Part shown: in pieces, positions 1 through 7,083 of the stretch
Numbering within the stretch: position 1 is the stretch's first letter
Layout: each line of letters begins with the position of its first letter
Assembly (NCBI GenBank): GCA_018668195.1
Contig: JABITU010000078.1
Location: 1-10,558, forward strand
Source: Tateyamaria sp.
GTDB taxonomy: Bacteria; Pseudomonadota; Alphaproteobacteria; Rhodobacterales; Rhodobacteraceae
Direction: 5' to 3'
Length of the DNA stretch: 10,558 bases
Made by a program: the position numbers and the translations under genes
Notes under the pieces: model-generated
What the model saw: the letters and a program-made list of their open reading frames with translations, nothing else
Database searches by the model: none
What the model was told of the DNA's origin: nothing

Positions 1-1437
1 CAACGGACGACCCTGCAACTTGGTAAGCGATGCCACGCGGGCCACTTCTTCGACGAGGTCGGCCTCGCCCATCACATCGGGGCGCCAGCTGGGGACATGT
101 GCCATGTTACCATCCAAACGAAAACCAAGCGCCGTCAGGGTTTGACGCTGTTCCGCTTCCGCGATGTCCATCCCGACAAGGCTTTGTACGCGTGCGGGCT
201 TCAGTTTGTAAGCACGCGATACGTCCGGGATGTGACCGGCCTGCACCTGGCTGGAAATCTCACCGCCTGCATGTTCAACAATCATTTCACACGCCAAATC
301 AAGGCCGACAGGGGTAAAGGTAGGGTCAATGCCGCGCTCAAAACGATAGCGTGCATCGGAGTTGATGCGCAGAGCACGCCCCGTGTAGGCCGTGCGAACT
401 GGATCAAAGTAGGCTGCCTCGACAAAAACATTTACCGTCTCTTCGGTGCAACCCGTGTGCATCCCGCCCATGACGCCGCCAATGCTTTCGACACCATCCG
501 CATCCGAGATCACGGTCATATCCGCCTCGAACGTATATTCCTTTTCGTCGAGCCCAACCAAAATCTCTCCACCCTTTGCACGATGCACGCGCAACGCATC
601 ACCCGCAATCTTGTCAGCATCAAACACATGCAGAGGGCGATTTCGGTCAAAGGTGAAATAATTGGTAACGTCCACGAGGAAAGAAATGGGGCGCAGACCA
701 ATGGCACGCAGGCGATCTTGCAACCACGCGGGGCTGGGGCCGTTCTCGACGCCACGGATAAATCGACCAAAAAAGACCGGGCATTGATCCAGCGTATCCT
801 CATCGATCGTGACAGAGATTGGACAGGGGAACGCCCCTTCGACGCCGGGTTGGGCCGCTGGCTTTAACGTACCAACCCCACGCGCGGCCAGGTCGCGGGC
901 AATGCCACGCACACCCAACGCATCGGGGCGATTGGGTGTAATTGCAATCTCGATCACCGGGTCCACTTTTGCCGGATCATGCTCGGCCAACCAATCCACG
1001 AAGCGCTCTCCAACGTTGCCCGATGGCAATTCGATGATGCCGTCGTGTTCATCGCTTAACTCCATTTCGCGCTCTGACGCCATCATGCCAAAGCTTTCGA
1101 TCCCACGTATTTTGCCCACGCCGATGGTGGTATCGATGCCGGGCACATAAACGCCGGGTTTGGCCACGACAACGGTAATGCCCTCGCGCGCATTGGGGGC
1201 GCCGCAAATGATCTGTTTCATGCCCTCATCGGTATCAACCTGACAAACCCGAAGGCGATCAGCGTCGGGGTGCTTCTCGGCACTGACAACTTTGCCGATT
1301 GTAAAGTCGGCCAGCTTGGCACCCCGATCTTCGACGCCCTCAACCTCAAGACCCAGATCGGTCAAAGCATAGGTGATTTCATCGACGGATGCCGTCGTGT
1401 CGAGATGTTGTTTCAACCAGGAAAGCGTGAATTTCAT
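1..1437 (-). CDS. pheT: Phenylalanine--tRNA ligase beta subunit, N-terminal part (gene runs off left edge)
   Basis: Beta chain of the cytoplasmic (alpha-beta)2 phenylalanyl-tRNA synthetase, which charges tRNA-Phe together with PheS. The frame is open from an ATG at 1437 to the window edge, giving 479 residues; the family is usually near 800, so the C-terminal catalytic-like and anticodon-binding domains lie outside. The N-terminal tRNA-binding (OB-fold) domain spans about residues 40-150, with HPDADRLRVC at 56-65, CGAPN at 78-82 and ESFGMMASERE at 114-124. The B3/B4 editing domain follows at about 210-390, with NSDARYRFERGIDP at 359-372. The B5 domain starts near 400 and contains VPSWRPDVMGEADLVEEVAR at 448-467. 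The start matches the usual family N-terminus (MKFTLSWLK), but only a weak AAGG lies upstream. It follows pheS after an unusually long gap of 185 bp and is probably co-transcribed with it. Confidence 0.97.
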   Translation of the reverse strand, partial: MKFTLSWLKQHLDTTASVDEITYALTDLGLEVEGVEDRGAKLADFTIGKVVSAEKHPDADRLRVCQVDTDEGMKQIICGAPNAREGITVVVAKPGVYVPGIDTTIGVGKIRGIESFGMMASEREMELSDEHDGIIELPSGNVGERFVDWLAEHDPAKVDPVIEIAITPNRPDALGVRGIARDLAARGVGTLKPAAQPGVEGAFPCPISVTIDEDTLDQCPVFFGRFIRGVENGPSPAWLQDRLRAIGLRPISFLVDVTNYFTFDRNRPLHVFDADKIAGDALRVHRAKGGEILVGLDEKEYTFEADMTVISDADGVESIGGVMGGMHTGCTEETVNVFVEAAYFDPVRTAYTGRALRINSDARYRFERGIDPTFTPVGLDLACEMIVEHAGGEISSQVQAGHIPDVSRAYKLKPARVQSLVGMDIAEAEQRQTLTALGFRLDGNMAHVPSWRPDVMGEADLVEEVARVASLTKLQGRPL

Positions 1438-1622
1438 AGGTTTGGCCCTTGGATGCGCTGAAACCCTGCAATGGCAAAGTTCCGACCAAGGTGCAAGGTC
1501 GCTGGGGTGCAATGGCCATCTGAATCGTGGTCACAGACACCGCTAAAGCGTTGAGTGATGTGCGGTGCTTCAGCTATTTCGTCAAACGCTCTGGGCCAAA
1601 GCGTGCTTCAATCTGTGTGCGA

Positions 1623-2696
1623 TCAGCGGCTCAGGCCGCCATGCAAAGTCGGCACGTCCAACGCGGAAAATCCGTAATGACGCAACCACCGCAGATCGCT
1701 GTCAAAGAAAGCGCGCAGATCCGGAATGCCATATTTCAGCATCGCGATGCGATCGATACCCATGCCAAAAGCAAAGCCCTGCCATTCTTCTGGGTCGATT
1801 CCACCCGCTTGCAGCACCTTTGGGTGCACCATTCCAGAGCCCAGGATTTCAAGCCAGTCGTCACCTTCGCCCACCTTGAGCGTTCCATCCCGCCACGAGC
1901 ACCGAATATCCACCTCGGCAGAGGGTTCGGTAAAGGGAAAATGCGACGCGCGAAAGCGCAGATCAACGCCGTCCACTTCGAAATAAGCTTTGACGAATTC
2001 CTCGAGTACCCATTTAAGATTGGCCATCGAGATATCGCGATCAATGGCCAGACCTTCGACTTGATGGAACATCGGAGTGTGCGTCTGGTCATAATCCGCA
2101 CGATAAACACCACCGGGGCAGATGATGCGCGTCGGCGCACCAGTCGCCTCCATTGAACGGATCTGCACTGGCGAGGTATGCGTGCGCAGCACATGCGGCG
2201 GGCGATCATCCCCATCGGCTCGGTGCATATAGAACGTATCCATCTCGGCGCGGGCGGGGTGGTGCCCGGGAATGTTCAGCGCATCAAAATTGTACCAGTC
2301 GGTGTCGATTCGGGGGCCTTCGGCAACGGAAAACCCCATCTCGGCGAAAATGGCTGTGACTTCTTCGGTGACCTGACTGATGGGATGGATCGTGCCCTGC
2401 CGCCGGGCGCGCGTGGGCAGCGTCACGTCAAGCCATTCATCGCGCAACCGTGCATCAAGCGCAGCATCGGCAAGCCCAGCCTTCTTGGCCGACAGTGCGC
2501 TGTTAATCTCATCCTTGAGCGCATTCAGCGCGGGGCCCGCCGCCTGCCGTTCCTCGGGCGTCATCTTGCCCAGTTCGCGCATCTTCAGAGCGACCTCACC
2601 CTTTTTGCCAACGGCGGCCAAACGGATTTCTTCCAGCGCGGCCTCGTCAGAGGCGTCTGCGATCCGGGACAGGTATTTTGATTTCAGATCATCCAT
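1623..2696 (-). CDS. pheS: Phenylalanine--tRNA ligase alpha subunit
   Basis: Catalytic alpha chain of phenylalanyl-tRNA synthetase, a class II enzyme acting in the cytoplasm as (alpha-beta)2 with PheT; 357 residues, normal for alphaproteobacteria. Residues 1-90 form the coiled-coil tRNA-binding arm, with the typical GKKGE at 30-34. The class II core follows: motif 1 region around [10 protein letters not shown] (121-130), motif 2 around [16 protein letters not shown] (195-210), and motif 3 [10 protein letters not shown] (307-316). The tail after [10 protein letters not shown] resembles alphaproteobacterial PheS. The start at 2696 is chosen because the family begins close to here and a GGAG lies 8 bases upstream. 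The frame stays open to an ATG at 2759, but those 21 extra residues do not look like PheS. The Shine-Dalgarno sits inside a perfect hairpin (see 2705-2729). The gene is separated from rplT by about 980 bp. Confidence 0.98.
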   Translation of the reverse strand: MDDLKSKYLSRIADASDEAALEEIRLAAVGKKGEVALKMRELGKMTPEERQAAGPALNALKDEINSALSAKKAGLADAALDARLRDEWLDVTLPTRARRQGTIHPISQVTEEVTAIFAEMGFSVAEGPRIDTDWYNFDALNIPGHHPARAEMDTFYMHRADGDDRPPHVLRTHTSPVQIRSMEATGAPTRIICPGGVYRADYDQTHTPMFHQVEGLAIDRDISMANLKWVLEEFVKAYFEVDGVDLRFRASHFPFTEPSAEVDIRCSWRDGTLKVGEGDDWLEILGSGMVHPKVLQAGGIDPEEWQGFAFGMGIDRIAMLKYGIPDLRAFFDSDLRWLRHYGFSALDVPTLHGGLSR

Positions 2697-2704
2697 AGTC
2701 TTGG

Positions 2705-2729
2705 CTCCGCTGCGGGTTAAGCAGCGGAG
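2705..2729 (-). promoter_or_regulatory. Hairpin sequestering the pheS ribosome-binding site
   Basis: CTCCGCTGC (2705-2713 on +) and GCAGCGGAG (2721-2729) form a perfect 9-bp inverted repeat with a 7-base loop. In the pheS mRNA the 3' arm ends in GGAG, the Shine-Dalgarno for the ATG at 2696, so the folded form would hide the site. There is no T-run after it, so it is not an intrinsic terminator. The stop codon of an upstream minus-strand frame (2717-2968) falls in the loop, so a ribosome ending there could open the stem. The structure is seen in the sequence; a regulatory role is inferred. Confidence 0.55.
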
Positions 2730-3113
2730 TAATCTTTCAGCCGCTGCAGTGCAAGCCATCCAGCACAGCAGATGAAATATCTGTCACATGGTGTTTTTTG
2801 GGTTGGATTTACATCGTTCGACAAAATGATTTTTCGACGAAAAAGAACGTCGGCTAAAACATTTTGACGGGAAAAGGACTCTCTGTTGTTGTCCGGGTGC
2901 AGTAGCCATGAAGGAATGAGTGAATTTCGCTGCGATTGAGCCAATTCCTGCATCGTTCCGACTATCAAAATCTACGATTCTTGCAAAAAAAGCAAATCTT
3001 ACGCGAGATGAAGTATCAGATGCAGCATTTGTCCCAGTTTCTGCTTCGCTGTTAAGAATAGGAAGAATAGCGATGTTTTACGCGGTCAGAATTGGTCTGT
3101 TGGATTGGGTTAA
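2730..3113. other. Gene-free AT-rich stretch upstream of pheS
   Basis: No recognisable gene. The stretch is clearly more AT-rich than the flanking genes. It must contain the pheS promoter unless transcription comes from beyond the rplT terminator, but I cannot place convincing -35/-10 boxes. A 15-base palindrome TTTTTCG-A-CGAAAAA lies at 2830-2844 and could be an operator or chance in AT-rich DNA. A plus-strand frame opening with GTG at 2920 and a minus-strand 83-codon frame (2717-2968) have no recognisable product, and I treat both as spurious. Confidence 0.5.
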
Positions 3114-3360
3114 CTGCGTGGTTCTTTCGAGGTCTCAAGTCTTCATCCCAAAATTTTTGGACCGCGTGGCATATGCAGGCTTGGCGAGCTTCCCCAAAAA
3201 TTGCTCCTCGATAAACTCGATGACGGTCACGTGTTTGAAATTATGATATTTCGTGAAAGCGGAAACCGTAACAGGGTTCTCTTTGCTCGCAGTTAAAAAA
3301 GCTCTCAGAGAAGTTGAAAAGTTGTTTAATCGAATGAGAAAAGACAGTGTTAGAATGTGA
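3114..3360 (+). pseudogene. Decayed HigB/RelE-type toxin (phage Gp49-like family) fragment
   Basis: Two adjacent plus-strand frames together resemble the C-terminal half of Gp49-like HigB toxins. The first (3114-3296) reads LGELPQKLLLDKLDDGHVFEI, then IFRESGNRNRVLFARS and a stop; this matches the family pattern LP.K..KKL.DGL.ELR followed by GN.YRVLF. The second (to the stop at 3358-3360) reads VKKALREVEKLFNRMRKD, matching the family ending FVKKTQKTP.REIE.A..RMK. The join at about 3290 lacks the roughly ten residues normally found between the two parts and changes frame in an A-run, so the gene is broken. No proper start or N-terminal half was found. It is opposite in strand to the surrounding translation genes and AT-rich, suggesting transfer. 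The pattern match is from memory of the family, so moderate confidence only. Confidence 0.45.
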
Positions 3361-3496
3361 AATAATCAAACGGAAATCTGTGATTTCAGACGCCCTTACG
3401 AAAGTGCTGATGGCAGTTGAGAAGGACCCAAAATTTGGGGTGGCCAAATTGAAGCCATTCTTGAAGTTACGCACTAGTCATCTACGTTCGCGGTAA
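3338..3496 (+). pseudogene. Decayed HigA-type antitoxin N-terminal fragment
   Basis: An open plus-strand frame just after, and overlapping, the toxin remnant reads ISDALTKVLMAVEKDPKF then GVAKLKPFLKLR, and stops at 3494-3496. HigA antitoxins partnered with Gp49-like toxins often begin with a short helix of the form L.E.L...L.DPEFR..Y..L.PEF.L.R ahead of an Xre helix-turn-helix. The DP.F...L.PF.L.R spacing fits with a small deletion. The helix-turn-helix that should follow is absent, and no start codon with a ribosome-binding site was seen. The toxin-first order is that of higBA loci. Alone this fragment would be weak; next to the toxin-like frames it is plausible. Confidence 0.38.
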
Positions 3497-3621
3497 TTTT
3501 TCGGCCACCAGACCGGACATTCGAACAAGCTGCGACATGCATTGCATTGGGCCGTCAACGCCACTCATAGAAGGAAAGGTTTAGCAGTTGTTCAGCAACC
3601 AAAGCACCTTGACGAGAAGAC
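3497..3621. other. Short spacer with no gene
   Basis: This stretch lies between the antitoxin-like remnant and the rplT terminator. No gene or RNA is recognisable. GC content rises again around 3505-3560. A minor tandem TGCAT-TGCAT lies near 3539-3548. Confidence 0.4.
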
Positions 3622-3656
3622 AAAAAAGCCCCGCTGCACTGAGCAACGGGGCTTTT
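3622..3656 (-). terminator. Rho-independent terminator of rpmI-rplT
   Basis: On the minus strand GCCCCGTTGC, loop TCAGT and GCAGCGGGGC form a 10-bp stem with one G-U pair, followed by TTTTTT (A-run 3622-3627 on +). It starts about 20 bases after the rplT stop. On the plus strand the stem is followed by TTTT, so it could also stop transcription arriving from the decayed toxin-antitoxin region. Confidence 0.9.
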
Positions 3657-3676
3657 ATATTCAGTTTTCTTGCTAC

Positions 3677-4042
3677 TTAGGCGTTCAACGCGCCTTTGGC
3701 TTGATCAACAATTGCTGCGAATGCCGCAGGTTCGTTTACGGCCAGATCAGCCAGAACCTTGCGGTCCACTTCGATCCCAGCCAATGACAGACCATTGATA
3801 AAACGGCTGTATGTCAGCGCTTCGTCATGGGCACGCACGGCCGCGTTTATCCGTTGGATCCAAAGCGCGCGGAAGTTGCGCTTACGGTTGTGACGGTCGC
3901 GGGTCGCATATTGGTTGGCCTTGTCGACGGCTTGGCGAGCGACCTTGAAGGTACTCTTACGGCGACCGTAATAGCCTTTGGCGGCTTTGATGACTTTCTT
4001 GTGACGGGCGTGTGCAACTGTGCCACCTTTGGTGCGGGACAT
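3677..4042 (-). CDS. rplT: 50S ribosomal protein L20
   Basis: Large-subunit ribosomal protein that binds 23S rRNA early in 50S assembly and, in several bacteria, represses its own operon. The protein has 121 residues, the normal length. The N-terminus is a long basic extension with the family signature [17 protein letters not shown] (14-30), then [17 protein letters not shown] (52-68). The globular C-terminus contains [10 protein letters not shown] and [12 protein letters not shown]. The start at 4042 is supported by AAGGAG seven bases upstream. It lies 18 bp after rpmI as a two-gene operon and is followed by a strong terminator. In many alphaproteobacteria pheS comes immediately next; here it is about 980 bp away. 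Confidence 0.98.
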   Translation of the reverse strand: MSRTKGGTVAHARHKKVIKAAKGYYGRRKSTFKVARQAVDKANQYATRDRHNRKRNFRALWIQRINAAVRAHDEALTYSRFINGLSLAGIEVDRKVLADLAVNEPAAFAAIVDQAKGALNA

Positions 4043-4060
4043 ATCAGTTCTCCTTCAGGC

Positions 4061-4261
4061 TTAGCGGTCGTAGGGCATAAAGCCCTTGACGATTTTGGCG
4101 TCGGGTGCGGACAGGGTCGTAGTGCCCCGTGCGTCGCGGATGAACTTGCGCGTACGCTTGATCATGCCATGCCGCTTGCCTGCCTGACCGGCCATCACTT
4201 TGCCGGTGGCGGTCACCTTAAAGCGCTTCTTGGCGCTCGATTTTGTCTTCATCTTGGGCAT
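4061..4261 (-). CDS. rpmI: 50S ribosomal protein L35
   Basis: Small basic protein of the 50S ribosomal subunit; 66 residues, the usual size. Its start [21 protein letters not shown] and the segment [15 protein letters not shown] (about 30-44) are diagnostic of L35. The ATG at 4261 has AAGGAG six bases upstream. The frame stays open further upstream, but the added residues are unlike L35. It is the first gene of the rpmI-rplT operon, with a promoter about 80 bases upstream. No infC precedes it, so the classic infC-rpmI-rplT arrangement is absent here. Confidence 0.98.
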   Translation of the reverse strand: MPKMKTKSSAKKRFKVTATGKVMAGQAGKRHGMIKRTRKFIRDARGTTTLSAPDAKIVKGFMPYDR

Positions 4262-4339
4262 TTCCGTCTCCTTGGTCTGAGTTCGGTAGACGCGCGACTC
4301 GGCATGCCACTGTTGGCCGGCCGCGCAGAACGAAATTGG

Positions 4340-4368
4340 CGTATAGAAAGGTTGCATCACTTTGACAA
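4340..4368 (-). promoter_or_regulatory. Predicted promoter of rpmI-rplT
   Basis: On the minus strand a -35 box TTGTCA (4363-4368) and a -10 box TATACG (4340-4345) are separated by exactly 17 bp. This would give a 5' leader of about 70 bases before the rpmI ATG, long enough for ribosomal-protein feedback control, though I could not identify an L20-binding fold by eye. Confidence 0.6.
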
Positions 4369-4432
4369 GAGAGATGTTCGCAAGCGGCTTAACACCGCCC
4401 CCCGCATACGAGTGTAATCCAATACAACGCCA

Positions 4433-4657
4433 TCAGGGGATGAAACGGGCAATAACACGTACAAAAACGTCGGGGATTTTGGTCAGCTCGAAGCCGCTTG
4501 GCTGCTTTTGTACAGCAAGAAAAATCAGGCAACCCCCAACAAGGGTCATCGCAACAGATGCCCAAGGGGAGTGGCCTTCAATGTTCGCCAGCAGGACAGC
4601 CGGGATTGAAAAGGCTGCCAAAACCGAGCCCAGAACGATAAACAGGTCAGGGTCCAA
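4433..4657 (-). CDS. Small two-helix membrane protein of unknown function
   Basis: Hypothetical protein of 74 residues. Two hydrophobic segments are likely transmembrane helices: about 5-26 (LFIVLGSVLAAFSIPAVLLA) and 32-50 (WASVAMTLVGGCLIFLAVQ). A conserved-looking C-terminal tail FELTKIPDVFVRVIARFIP follows, probably amphipathic and membrane-associated. The start is a TTG at 4657 with AAAGGTGA a suitable distance upstream; no ATG is available in frame. It begins 30 bp after the pyk stop on the same strand, so it is probably the second gene of a pyk transcript. A similar small protein follows pyk in other Rhodobacteraceae as far as I recall, which supports it being real. I cannot assign a function. 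Confidence 0.75.
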   Translation of the reverse strand: MDPDLFIVLGSVLAAFSIPAVLLANIEGHSPWASVAMTLVGGCLIFLAVQKQPSGFELTKIPDVFVRVIARFIP

Positions 4658-4687
4658 AAAGTCACCTTTGCATAAAAGCGCTGAAGA

Positions 4688-6133
4688 TTATTCAGGTTCA
4701 GTTGGATAAATCAAACGTTCATCGCAAGGAGCCACACGCAAGATGTTGGTTGAACCAGTCACGTTAAAAGGCACCCCCGCCGTTACGACGATCTTATCAT
4801 CTGCGGTCGCGAATCCTCCCTCACGAGCGGCCCTCGCAGCACCAACAACAGCGCCTTTGAACCGGTCTACCGATTCAGTAACCATACAGTTACACCCCCA
4901 GCTCAGCGCCAGACGTCGCGCGGTACCAATCAGTGAAGTCAGTGCAATAATCGGTACGCGCGGGCGCTCACGCGCGACAAGCAGCGCTGTTGTCCCGCTT
5001 TGGGTAAAACATGCAATGGCTTTGATATCCGCCGTCTCGGCGATTTCGCGCGCGGCTGCGACAATACCATCCGCAACAGAGCCGCGCCCGCTGCTACGAC
5101 TTGATTCAATGATTTGCGTATAGGTGGGATCCCTTTCGACTTCGGCCGCAACGTTGTTCATCGTGGTAACCGCCTCAATCGGAAAGCTGCCAGCCGCGCT
5201 CTCGGCGCTGAGCATAACCGCGTCCGAGCCTTCATAAATGGCCGTCGCCACGTCAGACACTTCTGCGCGCGTAGGCATCGGGCTTTCGATCATGCTTTCC
5301 AGCATCTGGGTGGCAACGATTACCGGTTTGGCTGCAGCACGACACTTGCGCACCAACCGCTTCTGGATCGGCGGAACAGCATGAACCGGCAACTCAACAC
5401 CCAAATCGCCACGCGCCACCATAATGCCATCGCTAACAGCCAGAATTTCATCAAATCGTTCGACGGCGTTCGGCTTTTCGATCTTGGACAGAACCGCAGC
5501 ACGGCCTTTGATCAGGCTGCGGGCCTCTTCCACGTCGGCAGCCCTCTGAACAAAGCTCAAGGCCATCCAGTCCACACCCAATCCAGCAGCAAATTCCAGA
5601 TCAGCGCGATCTTTTTCTGACAGCGCAGCCAAAGGCAATTCAACGTCAGGCACGTTCACGCCTTTGCGGTTAGAAATCACGCCACCAGCGATCACAACGC
5701 AATCCGCAAAGTCGGGACCACAATCTTTGACTTGCAACCGAATCTTGCCATCGTTTACCAGCAGCGTCTTTCCCGGTTCAAGCGCTGCAAAAATCTCTGG
5801 ATGAGGCAAGCAGACCCGAGCGCTGTCGCCCTCAGCAGTGTCGAGGTCTAGGCGGAACTTTGCACCATCATCCAGCATTTCGTTGTCACCAGAAAATACA
5901 CCAACCCGCAGCTTGGGACCTTGAAGGTCGGCAAGAATCCCGATGGTTGACCCAAGGTCTTCCTCCACCTGGCGGATAATCTTGTGCTTTTCAGCGATCT
6001 CGGCATGGGTACCGTGTGACATGTTCAGGCGAAACACATCCGCACCTGCCTCGTGCAATGCACGAATCATGTCATAGGTGTCGGACGCAGGCCCAAGGGT
6101 GGCGACGATTTTGACATTCCGCAGGCGTCTCAT
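4688..6133 (-). CDS. pyk: Pyruvate kinase
   Basis: Catalyses the last step of lower glycolysis: phosphoenolpyruvate + ADP to pyruvate + ATP, in the cytoplasm as a homotetramer. It has 481 residues, full length. The (beta/alpha)8 A domain contains KIVATLGPAS (8-17), RLNMSHG (35-41), GPKLRVG (72-78), the catalytic lysine segment LSKIEKP (215-221) and MVARGDLGVE (238-247), followed by ATQMLESM and LSAESAAG. The B domain covers about 75-170. The C-terminal allosteric domain starts near 350. The ATG at 6133 opens directly into RRLRNVKIVATLGPAS as in the family, with AAGGA about ten bases upstream; a possible 36-residue upstream extension is not family-like and would cross the divergent promoter. 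It is transcribed away from the 6235 gene. Confidence 0.97.
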   Translation of the reverse strand: MRRLRNVKIVATLGPASDTYDMIRALHEAGADVFRLNMSHGTHAEIAEKHKIIRQVEEDLGSTIGILADLQGPKLRVGVFSGDNEMLDDGAKFRLDLDTAEGDSARVCLPHPEIFAALEPGKTLLVNDGKIRLQVKDCGPDFADCVVIAGGVISNRKGVNVPDVELPLAALSEKDRADLEFAAGLGVDWMALSFVQRAADVEEARSLIKGRAAVLSKIEKPNAVERFDEILAVSDGIMVARGDLGVELPVHAVPPIQKRLVRKCRAAAKPVIVATQMLESMIESPMPTRAEVSDVATAIYEGSDAVMLSAESAAGSFPIEAVTTMNNVAAEVERDPTYTQIIESSRSSGRGSVADGIVAAAREIAETADIKAIACFTQSGTTALLVARERPRVPIIALTSLIGTARRLALSWGCNCMVTESVDRFKGAVVGAARAAREGGFATADDKIVVTAGVPFNVTGSTNILRVAPCDERLIYPTEPE

Positions 6134-6234
6134 GATGTGCGCTTTCCTTCTGATACCGCTAACGGTGACCTTATTGCGCAATTCACATCGGCAAGCAACT
6201 GCCCTAAACCTACGGTAAATATGGTACCATTTGC
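6134..6234. promoter_or_regulatory. Divergent intergenic region between pyk and the 6235 gene
   Basis: This 101-bp region must carry at least the pyk promoter. It contains two perfect 10-bp palindromes, ATTGCGCAAT (6173-6182) and ATGGTACCAT (6221-6230), either of which could be part of an operator. The second ends four bases before the ATG at 6235, which has no recognisable Shine-Dalgarno, so that gene may be leaderless. I found no convincing pair of -35/-10 boxes on either strand. Confidence 0.45.
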
Positions 6235-6972
6235 ATGACATACTTTCCTTTCTCGATCCACGGCTCAGACCGGCCCAGCGGCTGGCTGATCACATGCGAT
6301 CATGCGACGAATACAGTGCCCGATTTTGTAGGCGACACCACACTTGGGCTGCCAGCAGCTGATATGGGGCGCCACATTGCCTATGATATTGGTGGGCTGG
6401 GCGTTGCGCTCGCGTTGGGCATTGCGCTGAATGCACCGGTCATCCATTCAAACTTTTCGCGGCTGGTGATTGACCCGAACCGGGGACAGGACGATCCGAC
6501 CCTGATCATGCAACTTTACGACGGGACGGTTATTCCCGGCAACCGGTCCATAACGGACGCTCAGCGCCAAGAGCGGATCGATCGCCTGTACCGCCCCTAT
6601 CATGATGCTCTGGCCGAACTGGCCGCACGTCCCAACGTCGCTATCGTTTCGGTGCATAGTTTTACGCCACAACTTTCTGGGCGCGCCCCGCGTCCATGGG
6701 AGGTTGGCGTTCTGTCTGCCACTGACCGCCGCATTGCCGATCCCTTGATCACCCGGCTTCAGGCAAATATGCGCAGCCCAGTTGGGGACAATGAACCGTA
6801 CACTGGCCACCTTCCGGGGGATTCGGTCGATCAGCACGCCCTGCAAAGCGGCAGACCAAATGTGCTGCTGGAAATTCGTCAGGATCTGATTGGCGCGCCG
6901 GATCAACAGCGCAAATGGGGCGATTGGCTGGCCCCACACCTTGAAGCAGCAAGAAAAGACGCCAACCTGTGA
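6235..6972 (+). CDS. N-formylglutamate amidohydrolase family protein
   Basis: Zinc-dependent amidohydrolase-family protein of 245 residues, a normal size. The best-characterised members (HutG type) hydrolyse N-formyl-L-glutamate to L-glutamate and formate in histidine breakdown. Family features are visible: CDHATN at 21-26, SRLVIDPNR at 75-83, VSVHSFTP at 138-145, GDNEPY at 184-189, H201, and LLEIRQDL at 211-218, supplying likely metal and substrate ligands. The start at 6235 gives a family-like N-terminus (GWLITCDHATN) but lacks a Shine-Dalgarno. There are no hut genes in the window, so the true substrate could be another N-formyl or N-acyl amino acid; I give no gene symbol. It is divergent from pyk and followed 111 bp later by a DUF1244 gene. 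Confidence 0.88.
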   Translation: MTYFPFSIHGSDRPSGWLITCDHATNTVPDFVGDTTLGLPAADMGRHIAYDIGGLGVALALGIALNAPVIHSNFSRLVIDPNRGQDDPTLIMQLYDGTVIPGNRSITDAQRQERIDRLYRPYHDALAELAARPNVAIVSVHSFTPQLSGRAPRPWEVGVLSATDRRIADPLITRLQANMRSPVGDNEPYTGHLPGDSVDQHALQSGRPNVLLEIRQDLIGAPDQQRKWGDWLAPHLEAARKDANL

Positions 6973-7010
6973 TACATATTGATCCAGCCGGATCATATCG
7001 AGACACGCAG

Positions 7011-7038
7011 TTGACGCGCCATCGCGCAAAGTGACAAT
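7011..7038 (+). promoter_or_regulatory. Possible promoter of the DUF1244 gene
   Basis: TTGACG (7011-7016) and GACAAT (7033-7038) are spaced by 16 bp and lie about 45 bases before the ATG at 7084. The -35 match is good, the -10 is moderate. A 6-bp inverted repeat TGATCC-AGCC-GGATCA (6980-6995) just upstream lacks a T-run, so it is at best a weak end for the preceding transcript. Confidence 0.3.
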
Positions 7039-7083
7039 GCAACAACGCCCCCCCGAGCCACAGAAAACAAAAAGAGGCACACC

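Noticed and set aside
97..867. Long plus-strand open frame antisense to pheT (256 codons)
   Set aside because: It lies wholly inside the strongly supported pheT coding region, has no recognisable domain, and is what codon bias in a GC-rich gene produces on the other strand.
1377..1530. Small minus-strand GTG-started frame between pheS and pheT, overlapping the pheT start
   Set aside because: It has no ribosome-binding site or recognisable product and runs out of frame into pheT; most likely chance.
1527..2681. Several plus-strand open frames across pheS
   Set aside because: They are antisense to pheS, which has clear class II synthetase motifs; no domain or ribosome-binding site supports them.
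2717..2968. Minus-strand 83-codon frame upstream of pheS as a gene
   Set aside because: Its sequence is unlike any family I know and has no supported start. Kept only as a possible element of the pheS leader because its stop lies in the hairpin loop.
3241..3474. Minus-strand 77-codon frame in the rplT-pheS gap
   Set aside because: It is antisense to the toxin-antitoxin-like remnants, lacks a good start signal and looks like non-coding low-complexity sequence.
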